In this document: positions 16,377 to 25,000 of the stretch, piece after piece | How the letters are laid out: each line of letters opens with the position of its first letter | How positions within the stretch are numbered: position 1 is the first letter of the stretch | Origin: an uncultured Paenibacillaceae bacterium | GTDB taxonomy: Bacteria; Bacillota; Bacilli; Paenibacillales; DA-C8 | Assembly (NCBI GenBank): GCA_937957685.1 | Contig: CALGAO010000087.1 | Span: 1 to 42,191, forward strand | Direction: 5' to 3' | DNA length: 42,191 nt | Program-made: the position numbers and the translations under genes | Notes under the pieces: model-generated | Told to the model about the DNA's origin: nothing | Database searches by the model: none | The model's input: the letters and a program-made list of their open reading frames with translations, nothing else

Positions 16377-17267
16377 GTGAAAACTCAAGGGCTTGTGCGC
16401 CGGGATAACGTACGCAAGGATCGGGCGAGACTGCTGATCTCCTGCCCGGACAGACCCGGCATCGTGGCGAGCGTCTCGCGTTTCCTTAGCGAGAACTCCG
16501 CCAATATCGTGCAATCAGACCAATATTCGATGGACCCGGAGGGCGGGATGTTCTTCATCCGCCTCGAATTCGATCTCCCGGAGCTGGAACAGAAACTGAC
16601 CCGGCTGGAGAAGGACTTTCAGCCGATCGCCGAGCAGTTCGGCATGAATTACCGGTTCTCGGTGGCGGCAAGCCGCAAGAAGCTGGCGATCTTCGTCTCG
16701 AAGGAGGATCACTGCCTGCTGGAGTTGCTGTGGCAATGGCAGGCCGGCGATCTCTACGCCGATATCGAGATGGTCATCAGCAACCATGAGACGATGCGGG
16801 ACCTTGTCGAATCCTTCAACATCCCGTTCCATTATGTTCCGGTTACGCCGGAGACGAAGCAGGAAGCGGAGAAGAAGCAGCTTGAGCTGGTGGACGGCAA
16901 GGTGGATGCGATCATCCTGGCCAGGTATATGCAGATTATCTCACCGCAATTCCTGAAGCATTATCCGAATCGCATCATCAACATCCACCATTCCTTCCTG
17001 CCGGCATTTGTTGGCGGCAAGCCATACGCCCAGGCCTATGAGCGCGGCGTGAAGCTGATCGGCGCAACGGCGCATTATGTGACGGAGGAGCTGGACGGCG
17101 GTCCGATCATCGAACAGGACGTGCAGCGCGTCAGCCATCGCGACAACGTCGATTCGCTGAAGCGGATCGGACGCCATATCGAGCGGATCGTGCTGGCCCG
17201 CGCCGTGCAGTGGCATTGCGAGGACCGCATCCTCGTGCATCAGAACAAGACGGTTGTCTTCATCTGA
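16377..17267 (+). CDS. purU: formyltetrahydrofolate deformylase
   Basis: The 296-residue product starts at GTG 16377 behind AGGAGG (spacing 7). It hydrolyses 10-formyl-THF to formate and THF. An N-terminal ACT-type regulatory domain (about residues 17-95, LLISCPDRPGIVASVSRFL) is followed by a formyltransferase-fold domain (about 100-285). The catalytic Asn-His-Asp set is in INIHHSFLPAF and TEELDGGPIIEQD. It lies ten bases after nfo. E. coli PurU is activated by methionine and inhibited by glycine; whether this one is cannot be seen. Confidence 0.93.
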   Translation: MKTQGLVRRDNVRKDRARLLISCPDRPGIVASVSRFLSENSANIVQSDQYSMDPEGGMFFIRLEFDLPELEQKLTRLEKDFQPIAEQFGMNYRFSVAASRKKLAIFVSKEDHCLLELLWQWQAGDLYADIEMVISNHETMRDLVESFNIPFHYVPVTPETKQEAEKKQLELVDGKVDAIILARYMQIISPQFLKHYPNRIINIHHSFLPAFVGGKPYAQAYERGVKLIGATAHYVTEELDGGPIIEQDVQRVSHRDNVDSLKRIGRHIERIVLARAVQWHCEDRILVHQNKTVVFI

Positions 17268-17351
17268 TGCGGACAGCGCGATGGTTCGAGTGAGGGGACA
17301 ACAAGAGCATCAGCATGTGCGGACAACACGTGAGAATACGGGTAGCATACG

Positions 17352-17380
17352 TGTTACAAATCATGTTACAATGATATAAC
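17352..17380 (+). promoter_or_regulatory. probable promoter of tkt
   Basis: TGTTAC (17352-17357) and TATAAC (17375-17380) are 17 bases apart, and the ribosome binding site follows about 25 bases later. Confidence 0.45.
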
Positions 17381-17418
17381 TTAGTTTAGACGATAAACAA
17401 TTATAGGAGGAAATGAGA

Positions 17419-19437
17419 ATGAGCCTTACTAATCAATCGCTGGATCAATTGGCAGTCAATACGATCCGCACGCTGACCATTGATGCAGTGGAAAAAGCCA
17501 AATCTGGCCACCCGGGCATGCCGATGGGCGCCGCGCCGATGGCATACGAGCTGTGGACGCGCCACATGAAGCACAATCCATCCAATCCGGAATGGATCAA
17601 CCGCGACCGCTTCGTGCTGTCCGCCGGTCATGGTTCGATGCTGCTGTACAGCCTGCTTCATCTGTGCGGCTATGACCTGTCGATGGAAGAGCTGCAGAAC
17701 TTCCGCCAATGGGGCAGCAAGACTCCGGGCCATCCGGAGTATGGCCACACGGCTGGCGTGGACGCGACGACCGGTCCGCTCGGTCAGGGCATCTCGATGG
17801 CTGTCGGCATGGCGATGGCCGAAGCGCATCTGGCAGCAACGTACAACAAGGAAGGCTACAATATCATTGATCACTATACATTCGTGATCTGCGGCGACGG
17901 TGACCTCATGGAGGGCGTATCCTCCGAAGCCGCATCGCTGGCAGGCCACCTCGGTCTCGGCAAGCTGATCGTCCTGTACGATTCCAATGACATCTCGCTG
18001 GACGGAGAGCTGAGCCTGTCGTTCTCGGAGAACGTTCGCCAGCGCTTCGAAGCATACGGCTGGCAGACGCTGCTCGTGGAAGAGGAAAACAACCTCGAGG
18101 CGATCGGCCAGGCGATCGCCGCAGCGAAGGCGGACACGAGCCGTCCGACGCTGATCGAGGTAAAGACGACGATCGGCTACGGCTCCCCGAACAAGGGCGG
18201 CAAGGGCGGTCACGCGGGCCCGCACGGCTCCCCGCTCGGACCGGAGGAAGTGAAGCTGACGAAGCAGGCGCTGGGCTGGCCGCTGGAGCCGGATTTCTAC
18301 GTGCCGGATGAAGTCCGCGAGCATTTCGCCACGGTGAAGGCGAAGGGCGAATCGGCCAACGAGGAATGGAACAAGCTATTCGCGGCTTACAAGGAAGCTT
18401 ATCCGGAGCTGGCGAAGCAGTTCGAGCAGGCGGTAAGCAACGAGCTGCCGGAAGGCTGGGATTCCGAGCTGCCATGGTATACGCCGGAGGACAAGGCGAT
18501 CGCGACGCGCGCCGCATCCGGCGCTGCGCTCAACGCCCTGGCGAAGAAGGTTCCGAGCATCATCGGCGGATCCGCGGACCTCGAGTCGTCGACGAACACG
18601 CACCTGAAGGGGCTGCCGGTCTTCAGGCGCGGCAGCTATGAAGGCCGCAACGTCTACTTCGGCGTGCGCGAGTTCGCGATGGCCGCCGCGGTCAACGGCA
18701 TGGCGCTGCACAAGGGCGTTCGTCCATACGGCGGCACGTTCTTCGTGTTCTCCGACTACCTGCGTCCGGCTGTTCGCCTGTCGGCGATCCAGAAGCTGCC
18801 GGTGGTCTATGTGCTGACGCATGATTCGATCGGCGTGGGCGAAGACGGTCCGACGCATGAACCGATCGAGCAGCTGCCTGCGCTGCGCGTCATCCCTGAC
18901 GTGACGGTGATCCGTCCGGCGGATGCGAACGAGACGTCGGCCGCATGGCGTTATGCGGTGAAGCAGACCGAAGGTCCGGTGGCGCTCGTGCTGACTCGCC
19001 AGAATCTGCCGATCCTTGCGGGCACGGCCGAGAAGGCGCTCGAGGGCGTGGAGCGCGGCGCTTACGTGCTGAGCGACGCGGCGAACGGGCAGCCGGTGGC
19101 GCAGATCATCGCCACGGGCTCCGAGGTGCAACTGGCTGTGGCAGCGCAAGCGAAGCTGGCCGAGGAAGGCATCCACGTGCGCGTCATCAGCATGCCGAGC
19201 TGGGAGCTGTTCGAGAAGCAGCCGAAGGAATACCGCGACTCCGTCATCCTGCCGAACGTCAAGGCCAGACTGGCGGTCGAGATGGCATATCCGCTCGGCT
19301 GGGAACGCTATGTCGGCGACCAGGGCGACATCCTCGGCATCAGCAAGTTCGGCGCATCCGCTCCAGGCCCGAAGGTCATCGCGGAGTACGGCTTCACGGT
19401 GGAGAATGTCGTAGCGAAGGTTAAGGCTCTCCTGTAA
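17419..19437 (+). CDS. tkt: transketolase
   Basis: The 672-residue product is a thiamine-diphosphate enzyme of the pentose phosphate pathway. I start at ATG 17419, eight bases after AGGAGG; ATG 17413 in the same frame is only two bases away from it. The N-terminal TPP-binding domain carries SGHPGMPMGAAP and the GDGDLMEGVSSEAASLAG...YDSND motif. The central pyrimidine domain (about 355-525) contains GVREFAMAAAVNG and the FVFSDYLRPA and THDSIGVGEDGPTHEP segments. The C-terminal domain follows. It is monocistronic by appearance, with its own promoter and hairpins downstream. Confidence 0.96.
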   Translation: MSLTNQSLDQLAVNTIRTLTIDAVEKAKSGHPGMPMGAAPMAYELWTRHMKHNPSNPEWINRDRFVLSAGHGSMLLYSLLHLCGYDLSMEELQNFRQWGSKTPGHPEYGHTAGVDATTGPLGQGISMAVGMAMAEAHLAATYNKEGYNIIDHYTFVICGDGDLMEGVSSEAASLAGHLGLGKLIVLYDSNDISLDGELSLSFSENVRQRFEAYGWQTLLVEEENNLEAIGQAIAAAKADTSRPTLIEVKTTIGYGSPNKGGKGGHAGPHGSPLGPEEVKLTKQALGWPLEPDFYVPDEVREHFATVKAKGESANEEWNKLFAAYKEAYPELAKQFEQAVSNELPEGWDSELPWYTPEDKAIATRAASGAALNALAKKVPSIIGGSADLESSTNTHLKGLPVFRRGSYEGRNVYFGVREFAMAAAVNGMALHKGVRPYGGTFFVFSDYLRPAVRLSAIQKLPVVYVLTHDSIGVGEDGPTHEPIEQLPALRVIPDVTVIRPADANETSAAWRYAVKQTEGPVALVLTRQNLPILAGTAEKALEGVERGAYVLSDAANGQPVAQIIATGSEVQLAVAAQAKLAEEGIHVRVISMPSWELFEKQPKEYRDSVILPNVKARLAVEMAYPLGWERYVGDQGDILGISKFGASAPGPKVIAEYGFTVENVVAKVKALL

Positions 19438-19463
19438 TAACCGCATAGTCTGGAGATCGGGAA

Positions 19464-19491
19464 GGGGCTGTCCAGAAGTCCCTGAAATGAA
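19464..19491 (+). mobile_element. solitary IS1182-like end, degenerate
   Basis: GGGGCTGTC...AAGTCCCTGAAATGAA closely follows the outer sequence of the element at 42087-42115 (GGGGCTGTC...AAGTCCCTAAAATGAA). No opposite end or transposase remnant is visible nearby, so this looks like a leftover terminus between tkt and pgi. Confidence 0.45.
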
Positions 19492-19531
19492 GAAAGGACG
19501 GAAAGCCAATACGGTTTTACGTCCTTTCTTC
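19489..19531 (+). terminator. long stem-loop after tkt
   Basis: GAAGAAAGGACG (19489-19500) pairs perfectly with CGTCCTTTCTTC (19520-19531) around a 19-base loop. There is no T-run after it. It abuts the IS-like end and may belong to that remnant. Confidence 0.4.
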
Positions 19532-19574
19532 GGTCTTATAGAAAGATAACTTCCCATACAATCTCGTAAGTCAT

Positions 19575-19643
19575 AAGAAATACCTGGTTGCCACCGGCAT
19601 CCTGAAGGACTTGGCGCCAGCCAGGTATTTCTTCTTTTTTCAA
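19575..19643 (+). terminator. strong terminator-like hairpin between tkt and pgi
   Basis: AAGAAATACCTGG pairs perfectly with CCAGGTATTTCTT, and the stem continues inward with two mismatches for about 21 pairs. It is followed by CTTTTTTC. The large loop (ACCGGCATCCTGAAGGAC) is unusual for a plain terminator. Confidence 0.7.
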
Positions 19644-19726
19644 CATTATTAAGCGGATCGGATGCTTCAGGGAAGGCGCGATGACCCGAAGTTTATGTGA
19701 ATGATGTCCCCCCCTTCCTTGTTTAC

Positions 19727-19755
19727 TTGATTCACCCCTGACTTTTCGTTATGCT
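19727..19755 (+). promoter_or_regulatory. probable promoter of pgi
   Basis: TTGATT (19727-19732) and TATGCT (19750-19755) are 17 bases apart, about 45 bases before the TTG start. Confidence 0.55.
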
Positions 19756-19801
19756 AATGCTAGCAAGACAAGCCCGATATAAGGATAGGAGGAACTTGAA
19801 G

Positions 19802-21157
19802 TTGAGCACATTACGTTTTGACTACAGCAATGCTCTGGCATTCGTTGGACAGCACGAGATCGACTACCTGGCACCCTATGTGAAGCTGGCTCATGATCAG
19901 CTGCATGACAAGACCGGCGCAGGCAACGACTATCTGGGATGGATCGACCTGCCGACGAATTATGACAAGGAAGAGTTCGCGCGCATCAAGGAGGCGGCGA
20001 AACGCATCCAGTCCGACTCGGAAGTGCTCGTCGTTATCGGCATCGGCGGTTCCTATCTTGGCGCTCGTGCTGCGATCGAGATGCTGACACATTCCTTCTA
20101 TAACGTGCTGCCGAAGGACAAACGCGGCACTCCGCAGATCTTCTTCGCGGGCAACAACATCAGTTCTACATATACGAAACATCTGATCGACCTGATCGGC
20201 GACCGCGATTTCTCGGTCAATGTGATCTCGAAGTCCGGCACGACGACGGAACCGGCGATCGCCTTCCGCATCTTCAAGGATTTGCTCGAGAACAAATACG
20301 GCAAGGAAGGCGCAAGGAAGCGCATCTATGCGACGACGGACAAGGCGAAGGGCGCGCTCAAGACCGTGGCGGATACGGAAGGCTACGAAACCTTCGTTAT
20401 CCCGGATGACGTGGGCGGCCGCTACTCCGTGCTGACCGCCGTTGGCCTCCTGCCGATCGCCGTGGCCGGCATCGACATCGACGCGATGATGCAAGGCGCA
20501 GCGGATGCTTCCCGCGAATACGCCAATCCGAACCTTGCCGATAACGCCAGCTACCAATACGCTGCGGTGCGCAATGCCCTGTACCGCAAGGGCAAGACGA
20601 CGGAGATCCTCGTCAACTATGAGCCGTCGCTGCACTTCTTCTCGGAGTGGTGGAAGCAGCTGTACGGGGAGAGCGAAGGCAAGGACCACAAGGGCATCTA
20701 CCCGGCCTCGGTGGATTTCTCCACGGACCTGCACTCCATGGGCCAATTCATCCAGGAAGGCACGCGCAACCTGTTCGAGACCGTCCTGCAAGTGGACAGG
20801 TCCGCTGAGGAGATCGTCATCGGCGAGGACAAGGACAATCTTGACGGCCTGAACTTCCTCGCCGGCAAGACCGTGGACTTCGTCAACAAGAAGGCCTTCG
20901 AGGGCACCCTGCTGGCGCATACCGACGGGGGAGTGCCGAATCTGGTCGTGACGATCCCCGAGATCTCGCCATACTGGTTCGGCTACCTGGTCTATTTCTT
21001 CGAGAAGGCATGCGGCGTCAGCGGCTATCTGCTCGGCGTCAATCCTTTCGATCAACCGGGGGTTGAAGCGTACAAGAAGAACATGTTCGCTCTGCTCGGC
21101 AAGCCGGGCTACGAGGATCAGAAGGCGGAGCTGGAGCGTCGTCTGGGAAGAGCGTGA
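19802..21157 (+). CDS. pgi: glucose-6-phosphate isomerase
   Basis: The 451-residue product interconverts glucose-6-P and fructose-6-P. I start at TTG 19802, eight bases after AGGAGGA. The in-frame ATG at 19751 lies inside the promoter -10, so it cannot be used from that promoter. The length matches B. subtilis Pgi (about 450). Sugar-phosphate-binding segments are seen: GIGGSYLGARA, SKSGTTTEPAIAF, and the C-terminal GVEAYKKNMFALLGKPG with the catalytic Lys. The next gene starts seven bases after the stop, so they are probably co-transcribed. Confidence 0.96.
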   Translation: MSTLRFDYSNALAFVGQHEIDYLAPYVKLAHDQLHDKTGAGNDYLGWIDLPTNYDKEEFARIKEAAKRIQSDSEVLVVIGIGGSYLGARAAIEMLTHSFYNVLPKDKRGTPQIFFAGNNISSTYTKHLIDLIGDRDFSVNVISKSGTTTEPAIAFRIFKDLLENKYGKEGARKRIYATTDKAKGALKTVADTEGYETFVIPDDVGGRYSVLTAVGLLPIAVAGIDIDAMMQGAADASREYANPNLADNASYQYAAVRNALYRKGKTTEILVNYEPSLHFFSEWWKQLYGESEGKDHKGIYPASVDFSTDLHSMGQFIQEGTRNLFETVLQVDRSAEEIVIGEDKDNLDGLNFLAGKTVDFVNKKAFEGTLLAHTDGGVPNLVVTIPEISPYWFGYLVYFFEKACGVSGYLLGVNPFDQPGVEAYKKNMFALLGKPGYEDQKAELERRLGRA

Positions 21158-21164
21158 CCGTCAC

Positions 21165-21797
21165 GTGATCGAGCGATATCGAACGGTAAGCGCGCCTGCG
21201 GAGACGGAGATCGTCATCAAGAAATCCCGGTTCATCGGACATTGCCGGCCGGTCGCAAGCGAGCAGGAAGCGATCGCGTTCATCGAGGAGATCAAGAAGA
21301 AGCATTGGTCAGCGACGCATAATTGCTCCGCATACGTGGTGGGCGACAGGGACGAATGGCAGAAGCAGTCCGATGACGGAGAGCCGAGCGGCACGGCGGG
21401 CAAGCCGATGCTGGAGGTGCTGAAACAGCAGGGGCTGAAGTATACGGCAGTTGTGGTGACGCGGTATTTCGGCGGGATCATGCTTGGCGCGGGCGGTCTC
21501 GTCAGAGCCTATACGGAGGCGACGGTGGAGGCCGTCAAGGCCGCCAGGCCGATCTGGAAGGTGCTGCATCGGGAAGTGGCCGTTACGGTTGACTACACCT
21601 GGTACGGCAAGCTGGAGAACGAGCTGAAGCAGAGAGGGTATCTGACGCGAAGTCCGGAGTTCACCGACCAGGTGCGCATCGTCTGCCTGCCGGAGAGCGC
21701 GGACGCTGACCGCTTCATCGCCTGGATGACCGATCTGACGCAAGGACGAGCCGTCATCGAACCGGGATCATACGTGTATGTGGATCGCGAAGCGTAG
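21165..21797 (+). CDS. yvyE: YigZ/YvyE (IMPACT, UPF0029) family protein
   Basis: The 210-residue product starts at GTG 21165, seven bases after pgi. The longer open frame upstream overlaps pgi and is not homologous. The N-terminal domain begins VIKKSRFIGHCRPV and contains the family signature (GTAGKPMLEVL, then VVVTRYFGGIMLGAGGLVRAY). The C-terminal part is a small alpha/beta domain. Eukaryotic IMPACT relatives regulate translation through GCN1. The bacterial function is not settled, so I give no activity. No strong ribosome binding site precedes it, consistent with translational coupling to pgi. A strong terminator follows. Confidence 0.88.
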   Translation: MIERYRTVSAPAETEIVIKKSRFIGHCRPVASEQEAIAFIEEIKKKHWSATHNCSAYVVGDRDEWQKQSDDGEPSGTAGKPMLEVLKQQGLKYTAVVVTRYFGGIMLGAGGLVRAYTEATVEAVKAARPIWKVLHREVAVTVDYTWYGKLENELKQRGYLTRSPEFTDQVRIVCLPESADADRFIAWMTDLTQGRAVIEPGSYVYVDREA

Positions 21798-21824
21798 ACA
21801 GCTGGCAGCCATGCCAGTATCACC

Positions 21825-21869
21825 AAGGTTGGGAAGAAAACATTCCTGTTTTTCTTCCCAACCTTTTTT
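21825..21869 (+). terminator. terminator of pgi-yvyE
   Basis: AAGGTTGGGAAGAAAA pairs with TTTTCTTCCCAACCTT around CATTCCTG and ends in a T-run. Nearly the same stem occurs at 33072-33113 on the other side of the giant gene. Confidence 0.9.
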
Positions 21870-21961
21870 GTTGGCGTTCCAAGAAGCATAAAAAAAAGAA
21901 TAAAACGGTAAAAATAATGCATTTAGTCTGCCAGGAACTTGATCTATAACTAATATTGCAG

Positions 21962-21975
21962 CGAAAGCGCTGTCA
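21962..21975 (+). promoter_or_regulatory. cre-like operator (CcpA site) upstream of the giant gene
   Basis: CGAAAGCGCTGTCA matches the idealised cre TGAAAGCGCTTTCA at 12 of 14 positions. It lies 74-87 bases before the start codon and just after AT-rich boxes (TATAAC 21945-21950, TAATAT 21951-21956) that could serve as a -10. Repression by CcpA during growth on preferred sugars is the expected effect. Confidence 0.6.
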
Positions 21976-22011
21976 TATGGAAATCAAGGAACATGATGGA
22001 GGTGTTGCGAG

Positions 22012-22062
22012 GTGTTTGAACGCAAGCTGAGAAGGGAAGGGTGTGAGGATGAAGAGACATAA
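22012..22062 (+). other. possible 16-codon leader ORF overlapping the giant gene start
   Basis: GTG 22012 is seven bases after a perfect GGAGGTG (21998-22004). The frame reads 16 codons and stops at 22060-22062, 14 bases inside the giant gene in another frame. Translation of the leader could couple to the main start. This is seen in sequence only; there is no family support. Confidence 0.25.
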
Positions 22063-25000
22063 GCTACGGGACCGGATCGTATCCGGGCTTACGGCCATGA
22101 TGATCATCATCGCCAGTTTCCTGACGTATGCGATTCCGGTTGCCGCCGATGAGAGCGGCAGCAAGCTGCGCTTGCATTATGACATGAAAGCGCTTGTAGA
22201 AGGTCCGAATGGAATCCTGATCGTACCGAACGTGGCCGGTGACGCTTTCCACGGCATCTTCCGCGAGCCTCAGAACGGTTCGCATGCGGCGAACGCGGAC
22301 GTCGGCTTCCTCACATTCAGCGGAGGGAATGCCTCGTCGCGGGCTTCCTATGTGGAGATCCCGAAGGGCCCGGGGGGGAAGGACATTCTGGAGGGTCTGC
22401 ATGAGGTGACGGTATCGGCGATCATCAATTGGACCAATGATGGTGAGAATCGCTGGATCTTCGGCTTCGGCACCGTGCTGACGCCGGAGACGAACAAGTA
22501 TCTGTTCGCCACGCCGCGTCACGGCATCGGCGGCCGCAATCCGGTGGCAGCGGGCATCTCCAAGCAGGGGTGGCCGAATGAGGCGCTGATCACCGGGGTG
22601 AACAACTCGATGCTGTCGCAAGGGGTATGGCATCATGTTGTCGTCACGATGTCGGAGGAGAAGGATCTTCTGACCCTGTACGTGAACGGCGAGAAGGTGA
22701 GTGAAGGCTCCGCCAAGGGCATCCAGCTGGCGGAGATCATCGATCCTGCGGCGTCCTTCTCCGGCTTCCTGGCGAAGTCGATCTTCACGAACGACCCCTA
22801 TTACAGAGGAAGCATCGCTGATTTCCGCGTCTATGAGGAAGCGTTTACAGACGCCCGGACGCTGGAGCTGTACCAGGAAGCGCAGGCGATCATCTCCGGC
22901 CTTAAGCAGCTGACCCTGGATGACGCCGCGGAGAGCCTGGACATCACGGCCATGCTTCATGCTGACGACCATGATCCGCAGGCGATCACCCGGAATCTGA
23001 CCTTGCCTTCCGTCGGCAAGCATGGCGTCGCGATCAGCTGGACATCCAGCCGACCGGAGGTGCTCAGCCATCAGGGGGTGGTGACCAGGCCGGACGTGGA
23101 TGAAGAGGACGCGGAGGTCACCCTGACCGCTGAGCTGAGCTATCAGGGGTTATCGCGCGCGGTTCAGTTCCATGTGAAGGTGCTGAAACAGTATGATCCG
23201 GAGCAGACCGCGAAACTGGATGCTGCCGCGCTGATCATCCGCAACGCGGACAAGGTGAAGGGCAATCTCCGGCTGCCGACGGTGGGCAAGCTGGGCTCGC
23301 AGATCACCTGGATATCGAGCCGGCCGGATATCGTGAAGGGGTCGGCTGAAGCGGAGGAGGCAAGCGACCCGTATGAGCTTGGCCGGGTGACCCGACCCGC
23401 CGAAGATACGGCGGTCAAGCTGACGGCGCGGGTGCAGTACGATGGAGCGGTTGAGGAAAGGAATTTTGATCTGCTCGTGGTGAAGGCGCCCGAGCCGCTG
23501 GAGTATGACGCCTATTTCTTCGCTTACTTCACGGGTGAATATGAGGGAGGCGAGGAGATCTCGTTCGCGGTGGCCGAGCATCCGCTCTACTGGCGCGCGC
23601 TGAATAACGGCAAGTCGGTGCTGCAGTCCACGATGGGCGAGATGGGGGTGCGCGACCCGTTTATCATCCGTTCGCCGGAAGGGGATAAGTTCTATCTGCT
23701 GGCGACGGACCTGAAGATGGGCGAGAGCACGAACTTCGACCAGGCGCAGATCACGGGCAGCCATTCCATCATGATCTGGGAATCGGATGACCTCGTGAAC
23801 TGGAGCGAGCAGCGGATGGTGGAGGTCGCTCCTAAGCGCGGCGGCAATACATGGGCTCCCGAAGCGTATTATGATGAGCAGACCGGCGAGTATGTCGTAT
23901 TCTGGGCTTCATCGATGAAGATCGAGGATACATACGGCAAGTATCCGTACGGCAGACCGGCCGGCCAGTACAATGTCATGTACTATGCGACGACGCGCGA
24001 CTTCTACGAATTCTCGGAGCCGAAGGTGTTCATCGATGAGGGCTTCCCGACGATCGACACGACGATCATCGAGCATGAGGGCACCCTCTACCGGATGACG
24101 AAGTCGGAGGTCAACTACAAGGTCTATCTCGAAAAGGCCGACAGCATCTACTATGACCGTGACGGGATCGCCGAGAACGGCTTCCAGTTCGAGCCGATAG
24201 CCGGCACACGCAACGGAAACCAGGGCTTGATCGGCCACGGCGGCAACAATGAGGGTCCGACCATCTTCAAGGATATCCGCGAAGACCGTTGGTATCTGTT
24301 CCTTGATTCGTGGCCGTACCATGTGCGATGGACGACGGATCTGGAGGACGGGTCGCAGCTTGTAAACAACCTGCTGCCGGAGAGCGCCTACGCGCTGCCG
24401 CCGGGACCGCGGCATGGGACCGTCATTCCGATCACGCGCGCCGAATACGATGCGCTTGTCGCCAGGTATGGCGTGCCGGGCCCTGTGGAACAGGAGGATC
24501 CGGTCGTGCATTACACGTTCGATCCGGAGGATATCAGCGGAACCGTGGTCCGCGACGTGTCCGGAGGCGGCCATCATGCGGAGCTTGTCGGCGGCGTGAC
24601 CATCGATGAGAAGGATCGGGTCGGTGAGACGGGCGGTTCCGCAGCGCTGGACGGTTCGAGCGGCTATGTGAAGCTGCCGGACAATCTGATCCGGGATCTG
24701 AACCTCGAGAAGGCGACGTTCGCCGTGTGGGTCAAGCTGGATCGGCAGCAATCCGGGGCGCGCATCTTCGACTTCGCGTCGAATACCGGGCGCGCGGTGA
24801 ACCGCAATACGATGTATCTGAGCCCGCGCGGGGACAGCGGAGCGCTGGAGTTCGCGATCGTCACGCCGTTTACGGAGAAATTCGCCAATGACACGGCGCC
24901 GCTGGGCTCGAACTACAAATATATGCTTCGCGGCAATCAATTGTTGCCGACAGACGCATGGCAGCATCTTGCGGTGACGATCGACGGCTTCGATGCCGCG

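Larger units (their letters stand above)
19438..19801. other. intergenic region tkt-pgi
   Basis: 364 bases without a gene. They contain, in order, the IS1182-like end, two hairpins, a run of seven to eight C near 19707-19714 and the pgi promoter. Confidence 0.6.
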
